Shown: positions 46,120-55,256 of the stretch, piece after piece
Layout of the letters: the number at the start of each line of letters is the position of its first letter
Position numbering within the stretch: the stretch's first letter is position 1
NCBI RefSeq assembly: GCF_025263265.1
Contig: NZ_CP079869.1
Span: forward strand, 1,364,001 to 1,428,000
DNA: 64,000 nt
Direction: 5' to 3'
From: Mycobacterium sp. SMC-4
Lineage (GTDB): Bacteria; Actinomycetota; Actinomycetes; Mycobacteriales; Mycobacteriaceae
Notes under the pieces: model-generated
Database searches by the model: none
What the model saw: the letters and a program-made list of their open reading frames with translations, nothing else
Told to the model about the DNA's origin: nothing
Made by a program: the position numbers and the translations under genes

Positions 46120-47258
46120 GTCGTGGCGAGGTCGGCGCAGATCGCGTCGGCGGCCGCGGTGGCGCAGATCTGCTGCTGGCGTTGCCGCACATGGGCATGC
46201 CCGCGCGCCGCGAGCTGCGCGCGGGCGTCGTCGTCGGCGCAGTACCTGCGCAGCAACGCGATCAGCGCGTCGCGGTCGTGCGGATCGAAGTAGTCCGCGC
46301 CGTCCCCGCACGTCTCCCGCAGCGCCGGGATGGTCGAGGACAGCACCGCGGTGCCCGAGGCCATCGCCTCCAGCGGCGGCAGACCGGCACCCTCGTACAG
46401 CGAGGGCATGATCAGCAACTGCGCCGAGGCGACCAGGGCGCGCAGCACCGCGAAATCGACCTGCCCGGTCACCACCACCCGATCCCCGCCGGCTTCAGCC
46501 AGGAGGCGCACCCGGTCGTCCAACGTCCGCAGCGATGCACCGCCTCCCGCGATCACCAGCCGGTGCGGGACGGAGTCGGCGATCGCGGCGAACGCCTCGA
46601 TGACCAACGGAAGGTTCTTGTGCCGCTTGGAGTTCCCGACATACAGCAGGAACGGTCCCGACACCGGGGACAGGGTGCGGTCGACCGGCTCAAACCACAC
46701 CTCGCCGACCGGGATCGGTGTCACCAGCACCCGCGCCGAATGCACGATGCCGGTCAGCGTGGTCTTGGTGGCCTCCGACGGAGTGAAGATGCGCCGGCAG
46801 TACCGGGCATCGGCGGCCAGCATCGCCCGGGCATAGGCGCGTTTGGCCGCACTCTGATCGCTGACCTCGCGGGGTAGCAGATGGATCGTGTCGTGCACCG
46901 TGGCGTAGAGCTGCACACCGCGATTGCCCGGCAGCAGACGCGCCAGCGGGAACGGGTAGTGCGGAACCCACACCGCGCGCGGCTTCGTCGCGGCGAAGGC
47001 GCGCCGCCACACCAGCTGCTCGGCCGGTGTGTACATGCCCGCGTTGATGGGGGAGGCGTGCACCACGTCGGTACCGGCCGCCAGCGCCGGAACAGTCTCG
47101 GGATCGGCCAACACAGACAGCCGCAGCCCGTGCCGCGCGGTGACGGATTGCAAAGCCGGCAACTGCATCCGAATGTAGGTGCCGATGCCGCTCTGCCGGA
47201 TGTGGCGGGCGTCGAAGAGGACGTCGGTGGGGCGGCCGCTGCTGCGCTGTTCGGGCAC
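46116..47258 (-). CDS. Glycosyltransferase, GT4 type, module B second
   Basis: A 380-residue GT-B enzyme: FDARHIRQSGIGTYIRM at the N-terminal acceptor loop, ATVHDTIHLLP, donor-domain strand GPFLLYVGNSKRHKNLPLVIEA, and MPSLYEGAGLPPLEAMASGTAVLSS with the E-x7-E pair. This subgroup commonly uses GDP-mannose or UDP-sugars. It is cotranscribed with the beta-helix lipoprotein (ATGA overlap) and is divergent from the GAF-domain gene. It probably extends the same lipid-linked unit as the enzyme at 41006. Confidence 0.88.
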   Translation of the reverse strand: MPEQRSSGRPTDVLFDARHIRQSGIGTYIRMQLPALQSVTARHGLRLSVLADPETVPALAAGTDVVHASPINAGMYTPAEQLVWRRAFAATKPRAVWVPHYPFPLARLLPGNRGVQLYATVHDTIHLLPREVSDQSAAKRAYARAMLAADARYCRRIFTPSEATKTTLTGIVHSARVLVTPIPVGEVWFEPVDRTLSPVSGPFLLYVGNSKRHKNLPLVIEAFAAIADSVPHRLVIAGGGASLRTLDDRVRLLAEAGGDRVVVTGQVDFAVLRALVASAQLLIMPSLYEGAGLPPLEAMASGTAVLSSTIPALRETCGDGADYFDPHDRDALIALLRRYCADDDARAQLAARGHAHVRQRQQQICATAAADAICADLATT

Positions 47259-47350
47259 GTCAACAGGCTACGGGGTCTGGTCGGTGTCTTGCGGAGAACC
47301 TTTTCTTCAACACCTGTTAATTAAACGGGCTTTCGATTACCGTTCGTCGC

Positions 47351-48052
47351 GTGAACGCTTCGGTGCGCAGGTTCGACGACTGGCTCAACCGTGCCCTTGA
47401 GCGGCTGGCCAAAGACGCCGGCGAGGATGTCGAGACCTACATTTTCCGTGCGGTCGGCGCCCGAATGCTCCATGAGCTCAAGCACGCCGAGAGCCCGGAC
47501 CTGGAGGCCGCTCGCGCCCACCTCGCCGAGGTCGGTGTGTTTGCCGACGATGCCATGCCCGATGTCTCTGCGGTGATCAATGATCCCGCCCGACTGCAGG
47601 CGCTCTATGCCACCAAATTGCTCGACACCCCACCGGAAGAGGTCTACGACCGCATCACCCGCGCTGCCGCCGACGCGCTGGACGCGCCACACGCCGCGGT
47701 GTCGCTGATCGACGTCGACCGGCAGTTCCTCAAGAGCACCGCCGGAATGGACTTGACCTCCGACGAGGAAAGGCAGACGACACTGCCGCGGTCGGTCTGT
47801 CAGTACGCCGTGGCAAACGGCACCCCGCTGGTGATCGACGATGCCCGCCTCGACCCGGTGTTCCGGAACCATCCAGCGGTCGTGGACGGCACCGTCGTGG
47901 CCTATCTGGGTATTCCGCTGACCGACAACGCCGACAACTCCATCGGCACGCTGTGTGTCTTCGACACTCAGGCGCGCCAGTGGCGCTCCGGCCACGTGCA
48001 GGTGCTCAGTGATCTCGCAGCACTGGCCGCCGAACGCATCTTCGGTCACTGA
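47351..48052 (+). CDS. GAF-domain protein, possible sensor
   Basis: A 233-residue cytoplasmic protein. The first 70 residues are helical and charged (RRFDDWLNRALERLAKDAGEDVETY); the rest is a GAF domain of the type found before cyclases and kinases (LLDTPPEEVYDRITRAAADAL, VSLIDVDRQFLKS, SVCQYAV, GIPLTDNADNSIGTLCVFD). No output domain follows, so it may work through a partner. Its place between the transferase operon and the second sugar transferase suggests regulation of module B, which is inference. GTG 47351 is the start. Confidence 0.8.
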   Translation: MNASVRRFDDWLNRALERLAKDAGEDVETYIFRAVGARMLHELKHAESPDLEAARAHLAEVGVFADDAMPDVSAVINDPARLQALYATKLLDTPPEEVYDRITRAAADALDAPHAAVSLIDVDRQFLKSTAGMDLTSDEERQTTLPRSVCQYAVANGTPLVIDDARLDPVFRNHPAVVDGTVVAYLGIPLTDNADNSIGTLCVFDTQARQWRSGHVQVLSDLAALAAERIFGH

Positions 48053-48215
48053 CCTGGAACAAATTCCCCGCAAGAACGGTGTGGCAAATTTGGCTACGCG
48101 ACCCCTTGTGTCTGCTCCAGCAAAATTCTGACTCCGCTTTCTCATTTAGGTTGGAATTCCGCGTTCCGGCCCGGGAAATTCCCTACAGTGACTTCCAACA
48201 GGTGGGTTCAGGGGT

Positions 48216-49757
48216 ATGGGGATGGTGTTGGAAGCCGAGACGGACGTCGACCGGCCGACCGGTCGCGCGACCGTGCCGCAACTGCGCGCGGTGCCGCCGT
48301 TGCGCGAAGATCAGACGCGATCGCCCCGATGGATCGAGGCTTTGCGCGCGGAGCGTGGCTTCATCCCGCTGACCATCGCGCTGGACGTCTGGGCCGGGTT
48401 CTGGTCGGTGATGCTTGCCTTGAATCTGACCAACGCCAGCATCGACCCGCGCCCCATCGCCCCACTGTCGCTACTGTTCGTGCCGATCGTCATCTTCGTG
48501 CTGTTCACCCGCGGCATGTACAAACGCAAACTCAGCCACAGCTTCCTCGACGACCTCGAACCGCTGATGACCAGCATCGCCGTCGCGGCGCTGGCGACGC
48601 TGACCATCCTGATGATCCTCACGCACCCCCTGCCGGTGGGCACCATTGTGCCCGAATACGTTCGGCCCAGCGAAGTGATCGTGCGGACTTGGCTGTGGGC
48701 GGTCGTCTTCTTCATCACCGTGCGCCTGGTTCGGTCGATCTGCCAGCGCTACCTACGCCGCAAGTACAACTTCGGATCCGCGGCGCTGATTGTCGGCTCC
48801 GGCTCCGTCGCCCGGCAGCTGATCGGCCGAATGCGCCAGATCCCCGACTACGGACTGCATCCGGTGGGCCTGCTCGCCGAAAACCGTCCGGCTGAGGTGG
48901 ATGCGCTTGGGGTGGACTACCTGGGTACCCCGGCCAATCTTGAGATGGTGGTGCGCTCAACAGGAGCCTGTGAACTGATCATCGCGCCGTCTACCGAGTC
49001 CGACGAGGAGCTTGCCCGCACCGCGCAGGAAGCGCAGAACCTCGGAATGCGGGTGCGGGTGGTGCCCCGGCTGCTCGACGCCGTCGGCGGTGGCGTCTAT
49101 ATCGAACACCTCGGCGGGGTGCCGCTGATGGTGATGTCGCGCACCGACCCGAAAGGCTGGCAGTTCACGTTCAAACACGGACTGGGCCGGGTGCTGGCCG
49201 CGCTCGGTCTGCTGTTGATCTCGCCGATCTTCCTGGGCCTGATGCTGGCCGTGAAGCTCAGCTCGCCGGGGCCGATCTTCTTCCGCCAGCCCCGGGTGGG
49301 CCGCGACGGAAAAGTGTTCGACTGCCTGAAGTTCCGCAGCATGCGCCCCGAAGACCCGAACGCCGCGAAGTTCCAACTCAAAGAGGGCGCGGCACCGGGC
49401 GGCGTCGAGGGCGAGGACCGGCGCACCTGGATCGGCAAGATCATGCGCAAGACCTCGCTGGACGAACTGCCGCAGCTGCTCAACGTGGTCAAGGGTGACA
49501 TGACCCTGGTCGGCCCGCGCCCCGAGCGTCCCGAATTCGTCGAGCTGTTCGAGATGCAGATCCGCCGATACGGCGATCGGCACCGCGTCAAGGCCGGCAT
49601 CACCGGCTGGGCCCAGGTGCACGGCCTGCGCGGCCAGACCTCCATCGCCGACCGTGCCGAGTTCGACAACTACTACATCCAGAACTGGTCGCTCCTGCTG
49701 GATTTCAAGATCCTGTGCCTGACCGTATTGGCGGTCCTGCGGCCCACCGAAGACTGA
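48216..49757 (+). CDS. Polyprenyl-phosphate sugar-1-phosphate transferase (WcaJ type) 2
   Basis: A 513-residue initiating transferase with several N-terminal helices (about residues 50-185), a nucleotide-fold domain (SAALIVGSGSVARQLI), and a C-terminal Bac_transf domain with FFRQPRVGRDGKVFDCLKFRSM, TSLDELPQLLNVVKGDMTLVGPRPER and VKAGITGWAQVHGLRG. It loads the first sugar of the module B unit onto polyprenyl phosphate. The domain order equals that of the transferase at 35363, but sequences differ clearly, suggesting different sugars. It is followed after 4 bases by the cis-prenyltransferase-like gene, perhaps to supply or sense its lipid. Confidence 0.92.
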   Translation: MGMVLEAETDVDRPTGRATVPQLRAVPPLREDQTRSPRWIEALRAERGFIPLTIALDVWAGFWSVMLALNLTNASIDPRPIAPLSLLFVPIVIFVLFTRGMYKRKLSHSFLDDLEPLMTSIAVAALATLTILMILTHPLPVGTIVPEYVRPSEVIVRTWLWAVVFFITVRLVRSICQRYLRRKYNFGSAALIVGSGSVARQLIGRMRQIPDYGLHPVGLLAENRPAEVDALGVDYLGTPANLEMVVRSTGACELIIAPSTESDEELARTAQEAQNLGMRVRVVPRLLDAVGGGVYIEHLGGVPLMVMSRTDPKGWQFTFKHGLGRVLAALGLLLISPIFLGLMLAVKLSSPGPIFFRQPRVGRDGKVFDCLKFRSMRPEDPNAAKFQLKEGAAPGGVEGEDRRTWIGKIMRKTSLDELPQLLNVVKGDMTLVGPRPERPEFVELFEMQIRRYGDRHRVKAGITGWAQVHGLRGQTSIADRAEFDNYYIQNWSLLLDFKILCLTVLAVLRPTED

Positions 49758-49761
49758 CCCG

Positions 49762-50415
49762 ATGTCCTCCGCGCCGGCTCACGTCGGGTTGATCCCCGAC
49801 GGCCTGCGCCGCTGGGCCGACGCACACCACACCACGCTCACCGAGGCCTACGAGCTCGGTGGGCACAAGGTGATCGAGATCCTGCTGACCCTGCAGCGCC
49901 TCGGCGTGCACACGGTGTCGATCTACAACCTCAGCCGCCTCAACCTCGGCCGCCGCGACGACGAACTCGACGCCGTCTACACCGCGTCGCTGCAATTCTT
50001 CAGCGAGCTGATCCCCGCGCACTTCGACCCAGCGTCATGCAGTGTACGCGTGCACGGTGACCTCGACCTGCTGCCCCCGCGCTACGTCGACGCCGCACGC
50101 CGCGTCGAAAAGCTCATGAGCGGCAGCGGGTTTCGAATCAACATCCTGGCCGCGTACGATGCCGTCGACGAACTGCGGGCGGCGTGCCGGCAGGCGACCG
50201 CCGAGGGCTGCGACATCGCGGACGCCTTCGAGATCGGCGAGGTGGACCTGGTCATTCGCAGCACCCCCGAACCGTTGCTCAGCGGATTCCTGCCGCTGCA
50301 AAGCCAATACGCCCAGCTGCGCTTCCTGACCACACCCCTCAACGAGCTGTCCGCACAGGACATTGAGGACATCGTCGCCGAATACCGCCGCATGCCCCAA
50401 CTTCGGGGGCGGTGA
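49762..50415 (+). CDS. Divergent cis-prenyltransferase (UppS-like) protein
   Basis: A 217-residue protein of the undecaprenyl diphosphate synthase fold. HVGLIPDGLRRWA matches HVxIIMDGNRRWA and keeps the Asp (13) but replaces the Asn by Leu (15). Near the end, DLVIRSTPEPLLSGFL keeps the first conserved Glu, and SQYAQLRFL replaces the AELYF Glu by Gln, so magnesium/IPP-site residues are altered. It is also shorter than true synthases. It may be inactive, regulatory like NgBR-type subunits, or use other substrates. It lies between the sugar transferase and the FAD oxidoreductase in one operon. Confidence 0.82.
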   Translation: MSSAPAHVGLIPDGLRRWADAHHTTLTEAYELGGHKVIEILLTLQRLGVHTVSIYNLSRLNLGRRDDELDAVYTASLQFFSELIPAHFDPASCSVRVHGDLDLLPPRYVDAARRVEKLMSGSGFRINILAAYDAVDELRAACRQATAEGCDIADAFEIGEVDLVIRSTPEPLLSGFLPLQSQYAQLRFLTTPLNELSAQDIEDIVAEYRRMPQLRGR

Positions 50416-51800
50416 TGTCGAGAACCCCGCTGATCATCGGCGCCGGGCCGGCCGGCCTGACCGCCGCACTCGAGCTGACCGGCCGCGGTGTCACCCCGCA
50501 GATCTTCGAAGCGACCGGCGCCGTCGGCGGACTGGCCCGCACCCCCACCGACGGGCAGTGGCGCATCGACCCCGGCGGGCACCGCTTCTTCACCAAAAGC
50601 GAAGCGGTGTCCGACTTGTGGCGATCCCTGCTGCCCGACGACCAATGGATCGCGGTGCCGCGTAGCTCGGCCATGCTGGTGGACGGGCATCTGGTCGGTT
50701 ATCCGCTGCGCGGGCGAGACCTGGTGACACAGATGGGGATCTGGCGCGGCATGCGCGGACTGGGCAGCCTGGCGTGGTCGCGTGCGCGACGCACCACCCG
50801 GCTGACCGACCAGCCGGCCAACTTCCGGGCTTGGGGCACCGAGGAATTCGGCCGCTACTGGTACCGGATGTTCTTCGACGGGTACGTCCGCAAGACCTGG
50901 CTGACCGAACCCGCCGAACTGTCCAGCGACTGGGCGCTGCAGCGCATCAAACCCATCGCGTGGCGGCGGCGCAACGAGTGGGTCAAACAAGACGTCTTCC
51001 GTTATCCGCGGCGCGGTCCCGGCCAGCTCTGGGAAGCCGCCGCCGAACGGCTCGCCCAGAGCGGCGTCGTCACCTCGCTGAACTCACGGGTCGAGCACCT
51101 GCGCTACGACGGGCGGACCTGGGTCATGCAGCTGGCCGACGGCCACACCGTCACCGGGGACGCGGTGTTCTCCAGCATGCCGCTGGGCGCGCTGGTCCAT
51201 GTGCTCGACCCGCAACCGCCCAGCTACCTGCGCAGCGCGGCCGCGTCACTGAAACACCGGTCGCTGATCACCGTCGCCGTCGCGTTGAGCAAGCCCTACG
51301 ACATTCCGTACAACTGGGTCTACACACCCGGACCCGGTGTGCACGCCGGCCGGATCCAGAACTACCGGCGATGGTCGGAAGGCCTGGCCCCGGACGGCTG
51401 GGACGGCACTTTTTTGGGTTTCGAGTACTTCATCGGACCCGGCAGCCCGCGCTGGGGCGCCAGCGACGAGCAGCTCACCGCGCTGGCCACCGAGGATCTG
51501 CAGACCCTGGACCTGGACCCGTCGACGATCGAGAAAATCATGTTCGTGCGCTCGCGGTTCGCCTACCCGATCCACGACCCGACCCGCGACCGCAGCGTCG
51601 TGCGCATCCGCGACTACCTGCGCGAGCACTACCCGTCGCTGCACCCGATGGGACGCAACGGCATGCACCGGTACGACAACCAGGACCACGCGATGCTCAG
51701 CGCGATGCACAGCGTCGGCCGCTACTTCGGGGAGCAGGTCACCGACCCCTGGCACGTCAACACCGAACGTCAGTACCACGAAACCGGGCTACAGAATTAA
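50412..51800 (+). CDS. FAD-dependent oxidoreductase of the amine-oxidase/UGM-like group
   Basis: A 462-residue flavoprotein. The N-terminal dinucleotide fold has IIGAGPAGLTAALEL, then an acidic ribose end (FEATGAVGGLART) and DPGGHRFFTKS, as in protoporphyrinogen-oxidase-like and UDP-galactopyranose mutase-like proteins of glycan loci. C-terminal residues carry the second half of the FAD site (NGMHRYDNQDHAMLSAM). The substrate may be a nucleotide sugar or polyprenyl-linked sugar; no mutase-specific residues can be confirmed. GTG 50412 overlaps the preceding stop, and ATG 50415 follows. It is the last module B gene. Confidence 0.8.
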   Translation: MMSRTPLIIGAGPAGLTAALELTGRGVTPQIFEATGAVGGLARTPTDGQWRIDPGGHRFFTKSEAVSDLWRSLLPDDQWIAVPRSSAMLVDGHLVGYPLRGRDLVTQMGIWRGMRGLGSLAWSRARRTTRLTDQPANFRAWGTEEFGRYWYRMFFDGYVRKTWLTEPAELSSDWALQRIKPIAWRRRNEWVKQDVFRYPRRGPGQLWEAAAERLAQSGVVTSLNSRVEHLRYDGRTWVMQLADGHTVTGDAVFSSMPLGALVHVLDPQPPSYLRSAAASLKHRSLITVAVALSKPYDIPYNWVYTPGPGVHAGRIQNYRRWSEGLAPDGWDGTFLGFEYFIGPGSPRWGASDEQLTALATEDLQTLDLDPSTIEKIMFVRSRFAYPIHDPTRDRSVVRIRDYLREHYPSLHPMGRNGMHRYDNQDHAMLSAMHSVGRYFGEQVTDPWHVNTERQYHETGLQN

Positions 51801-51806
51801 CCCCAA

Positions 51807-52475
51807 TTAAGACGTCTTGGACACGTTGTCGTCGTCGTGTAGCCGGGCACGCATCCGTCGTCGCCGCGACTGCCACAGCGGGGTCACATTGTCGGCCTTC
51901 GGCGGGTGCCGCAGCTCGTACTCGTCCTCCAGCGCTTCGGCGATGCCGCCGGTGGTCAGCGCGGACTCCAGGGCCTTGTCCGGATTGCGCGCGAACTCGT
52001 CGGGGAAGACGAACCGGCGGAACGCCCAGAACCGGAACGCCATCTGCAGCAGATTGCCGATGATGTAGGCCGAGATGAAGTCGGCGACGTTCTCCACGGC
52101 CAGCGAGACCATCGGCACCCGCAGCATGAACACATAGCTCGACACCCACAGCGGGGCCATGCTCAGCAGCACGCCCACCCCGCTGACCCCGAAGAACAGC
52201 AGCGCCTCGTGATGGCGCTCACGGCCACCCCGGTCGCGGAAGCTCCATTCCCGGTTCAGGATGTAGGACGCGATGACCGCGACGATGCCGGCGATGATCT
52301 TCGCCGTCACCGGCTTGGGTTCCAGAATCGTCAGCTTGAGTGTGAAGAAAATCGTCATGTCGATGACGAACGTGGTCGCCCCGACAATCGCGAATTTGAT
52401 GAACTCGTGGTGCCGCTCGGCGAACGGACGCATCGGCCGTGGCAGGCGCTTGATCGTCGCATCGGCAAAGGACAC
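51807..52475 (-). CDS. GtrA-family membrane protein (Rv3277 homologue)
   Basis: A 222-residue GtrA protein with four helices between residues 25 and 155 (KFAIVGATTFVIDMTIFF, then ASYILNREWSFRDRGG, the family signature after helix 2) and a charged cytoplasmic tail. GtrA proteins are thought to flip or aid export of polyprenyl-linked monosaccharides. In H37Rv it stands next to purK, as here. It converges on the FAD oxidoreductase gene with 6 bases between stops, and marks the right border of the island. Confidence 0.88.
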   Translation of the reverse strand: MSFADATIKRLPRPMRPFAERHHEFIKFAIVGATTFVIDMTIFFTLKLTILEPKPVTAKIIAGIVAVIASYILNREWSFRDRGGRERHHEALLFFGVSGVGVLLSMAPLWVSSYVFMLRVPMVSLAVENVADFISAYIIGNLLQMAFRFWAFRRFVFPDEFARNPDKALESALTTGGIAEALEDEYELRHPPKADNVTPLWQSRRRRMRARLHDDDNVSKTS

Positions 52476-52568
52476 AAGGAGCCAGTTTACGTAAATGCCG
52501 GCCGCAATGCCGCATCGCGTCGTAACCGCAGGTCACAGCGACGTCGTCGGTCGTGACACCATGGTGCC

Positions 52569-53762
52569 GTGCCAAGGAACTCCGCGTCGCCGCCTGTCGT
52601 CGCCATGATCGGCGGCGGCCAACTCGCCCGCATGACCCACCAGGCCGCGATCGCGCTGGGACAAACCCTGCGGGTGCTGGCGCTACGGGACGACGAATCA
52701 GCTGCTCAGGTCACGCCCGACGTCGTTCTAGGGTCCCACACCGATCTTGAAGCGCTGCGCCGGGTGGCTTCCGGTGCCACGGCGCTGACCTTCGACCACG
52801 AGCACGTGCCCGGTGAGTTGCTCGAGACGCTGATCGCCGACGGAGTCGCGGTCTACCCGCCGCCGTCGGCGCTGATCCACGCACAAGACAAGCTGGTCAT
52901 GCGACAGAAGCTGGCCGACCTCGGCGCGCCGGTGCCGCGGTTTACCGCGGTGACCTCGGTGGACGATGTCGACGCGTTCTGCGCGTCGGTCGGCGAGGCC
53001 GTCGTCATCAAGACCGTGCGCGGCGGCTACGACGGCCGCGGCGTGGTGCTTCCTGCGTCGTTGTCCGAGGCACGCTCGGTGGTTTCGCAGTATCTGTCCG
53101 ACGGGGTCGAGGTGATGCTCGAGGAACGGGTCGCGATGCGCCGCGAGCTGGCCGCGCTGGTCGCCCGCTCACCCTTCGGGCAGGGCGCGGCGTGGCCCGT
53201 CGTCGAGACCGTCCAGCAGGACGGCATCTGCGTCACCGTCATCGCCCCGGCACCCTCGCTGTCACCCGCGCTCGGCGCGGAGGCGTCCGAGCTTGCGCTG
53301 GGCATCGCGTCGTCGCTGGGAGTTGTCGGCGTGCTCGCGGTCGAGCTGTTCGAAACCTCGTCCGGTTCGCTGCTGGTCAACGAGCTGGCGATGCGGCCGC
53401 ACAACTCGGGCCACTGGACCATGGACGGGGCGCGCACCTCGCAGTTCGAGCAGCATCTGCGCGCGGTGTTGGACTATCCGCTCGGGGATACCTCAGCCCT
53501 GGCGCCGTGGACGGTGATGGGCAATGTGCTCGGGGCGGCGTCGACGCCCGCGATGTCGATGGATGAGCGGGTGCACCACCTTTTTGCGCGGATGCCCGAC
53601 GCGCGGGTGCATCTGTATGGCAAGACCGAGCAGCCCGGTCGCAAGATCGGCCACGTCAACTTCGTCGGGTCCGCATTGGAGGCCTTGCGAGAGCGTGCAG
53701 ACCTCGCGGCACACTGGTTGTCGCACGCAGTCTGGACCGACGGATGGGATCCGCACGCATGA
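52569..53762 (+). CDS. purK: N5-carboxyaminoimidazole ribonucleotide synthase PurK
   Basis: A 397-residue ATP-grasp enzyme: N-domain [29 protein letters not shown], the ATP lid [14 protein letters not shown], and the metal site [25 protein letters not shown] given in outline around residues 257-281. It converts AIR, bicarbonate and ATP to N5-CAIR in purine synthesis. GTG 52569 begins [10 protein letters not shown]. The ATG of purE overlaps its stop (ATGA), so both are coupled. Confidence 0.96.
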   Translation: MPRNSASPPVVAMIGGGQLARMTHQAAIALGQTLRVLALRDDESAAQVTPDVVLGSHTDLEALRRVASGATALTFDHEHVPGELLETLIADGVAVYPPPSALIHAQDKLVMRQKLADLGAPVPRFTAVTSVDDVDAFCASVGEAVVIKTVRGGYDGRGVVLPASLSEARSVVSQYLSDGVEVMLEERVAMRRELAALVARSPFGQGAAWPVVETVQQDGICVTVIAPAPSLSPALGAEASELALGIASSLGVVGVLAVELFETSSGSLLVNELAMRPHNSGHWTMDGARTSQFEQHLRAVLDYPLGDTSALAPWTVMGNVLGAASTPAMSMDERVHHLFARMPDARVHLYGKTEQPGRKIGHVNFVGSALEALRERADLAAHWLSHAVWTDGWDPHA

Positions 53763-54259
53763 CACCTCGGGTAGGCCTGATCATGGGCAGTGACAGCGAC
53801 TGGCCGGTGATGTCCGACGCCGCATCTGCACTTGCGGAATTCGACGTGCCGTTCGAAGTCGGCGTGGTCTCGGCGCACCGCACGCCCGCGCGGATGCTGT
53901 CCTACGCCTCCGAGGCGGCCGGGCGCGGCATCGAGGTGATCATCGCCGGGGCCGGGGGAGCAGCACACCTGCCGGGCATGGTCGCCTCGGCCACGCCACT
54001 GCCGGTGATCGGCGTGCCGGTGCCGCTGGCCCGCCTGGACGGACTGGACTCGCTGCTGTCGATCGTGCAGATGCCGGCCGGAGTGCCGGTGGCCACCGTG
54101 TCGATCGGCGGCGCGCGCAATGCCGGTCTGCTGGCGGTGCGGATCCTCGGGTCTGCTGACGCTGGGTTGCGGTCGCGGATGGTGGCGTATCAGGAGTCGC
54201 TGGAACAGCTGGTGCTGGAGAAGGACTCGGCGCTGCGCAAGAAGCTGTTGGGGGAGTAG
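53759..54259 (+). CDS. purE: N5-CAIR mutase PurE
   Basis: A 166-residue class I Pur[14 protein letters not shown] at the nucleotide site, SAHRTPARM with the catalytic His, and [13 protein letters not shown]. It rearranges N5-CAIR to CAIR. It overlaps purK by 4 bases; the frame is open to 53744 inside purK, but ATG 53759 fits family length. A long inverted repeat follows 11 bases after the stop. Confidence 0.96.
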   Translation: MTPRVGLIMGSDSDWPVMSDAASALAEFDVPFEVGVVSAHRTPARMLSYASEAAGRGIEVIIAGAGGAAHLPGMVASATPLPVIGVPVPLARLDGLDSLLSIVQMPAGVPVATVSIGGARNAGLLAVRILGSADAGLRSRMVAYQESLEQLVLEKDSALRKKLLGE

Positions 54260-54269
54260 GCGCTTTGGG

Positions 54270-54332
54270 TCGTTGAGTCTGCGCTCGGGGCGGAAAAGTG
54301 CGAGTAGGGCCCGCCGCTAGCGCAGTCTCAAC
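54270..54332. repeat. Imperfect inverted repeat after purE
   Basis: CGTTGAGTCTGCGCT and AGCGCAGTCTCAACG pair over 15 bp with one mismatch around a 33-base interior containing AAAAGTGCGAGTA. It resembles the intergenic palindromic repeats scattered in mycobacterial genomes and may also terminate the purKE message. Confidence 0.6.
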
Positions 54333-54405
54333 GAGGGGCTGTGGAGTCGATGTGGCCTGTGGATAGTCGGCGAAGTCCAGGGTCAGCAGTGACACGCTTT
54401 CTCGT

Positions 54406-55131
54406 ATGGAGGTTTTCGTCGGCAGCGAAGCCCTGCGCGAAGGTGTGCTGACCCGTCACGAGCTCAGAACCCACTACTTGAGAGTCTTTCCTGACGTCTA
54501 CGCTGCCAGGTTTGCCGGTCTCACCCTCGACGATCGGACGCGGGCGGCATGGCTGGGGTCGCACCGCGAAGGCGTGATCGCCGGACTGGCGTCAGCCCTG
54601 CACGGAGCGAAGTGGGTAAAAGACGACGCCGCAATTGAATTGAACTGGCCCAACCATCGCGCACCGGCAGGCATCCTCACCCGCAAAGATTCGCCGCTGG
54701 ACAATGAGGTCACTCGTATCCGGGGCATGGCCGTGACGGTCCGCCGCCTCGCCGAATTCCACCGCCGTAACCGAGGACTCAGGCGTCTCGACAAGGTGCT
54801 CGATCTAGTCGATGCCGGCGCGGAATCACCACAAGAGACGCGACTACGGCTGCTGCTGATGCGGGAGTTCCCGCGGCCCGCCACCCAAATCCCTGTCATG
54901 AGCCCTGGCGGATTTCCGCGGTACTACCTCGACATGGGTTGGGAGGACATCAAAGTCGCCGTCGAATATGACGGAGAGCACCACCGCACTGACGACGTCA
55001 GCTATCGCAAAGACCTCGCGCGAATCGAGTACATCCAGTCGTTGGAGTGGATCGTCATCAGAGTCGTGGCCGGTAATCAGCCAAAGCAGATACTGGCCCG
55101 CGTCCGGGCAGCGCGGGCGTCCAGACTCTGA
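54406..55131 (+). CDS. DUF559-like putative PD-(D/E)XK protein
   Basis: A 241-residue member of a family very common in mycobacteria. The C-terminal half has the nuclease-like core (YLDMGWEDIKVAVEYDGEHH, then a conserved Arg and EWIVIRV strand); the N-terminal half resembles AbiEi-type antitoxin or transcription-factor regions. Relatives usually carry about 40 more residues between VTVRR and HRGxRGLRRL; here VTVRRLAEFHRRNRGLRRL runs straight through, so an internal deletion is likely. Whether it cuts DNA is not known. It stands alone between purE and a secreted-protein gene. Confidence 0.7.
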   Translation: MEVFVGSEALREGVLTRHELRTHYLRVFPDVYAARFAGLTLDDRTRAAWLGSHREGVIAGLASALHGAKWVKDDAAIELNWPNHRAPAGILTRKDSPLDNEVTRIRGMAVTVRRLAEFHRRNRGLRRLDKVLDLVDAGAESPQETRLRLLLMREFPRPATQIPVMSPGGFPRYYLDMGWEDIKVAVEYDGEHHRTDDVSYRKDLARIEYIQSLEWIVIRVVAGNQPKQILARVRAARASRL

Positions 55132-55256
55132 CGGGAGTTGCGTCCGGCCCTGCCGGCCCCCTAAGACCCCCCAGGCGACTCGCGGGAGGGGGATTTGCTG
55201 GTCGGTATTGGGGGATGGGCGCAGAATAGGCTTCGGGTGGGGATGTGGAGGGGCCG

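Noticed and set aside
37638..52475. BcsB-like protein and GtrA both end in VSKTS
   Set aside because: Codons differ and flanking residues are unrelated; five shared residues are best taken as coincidence.
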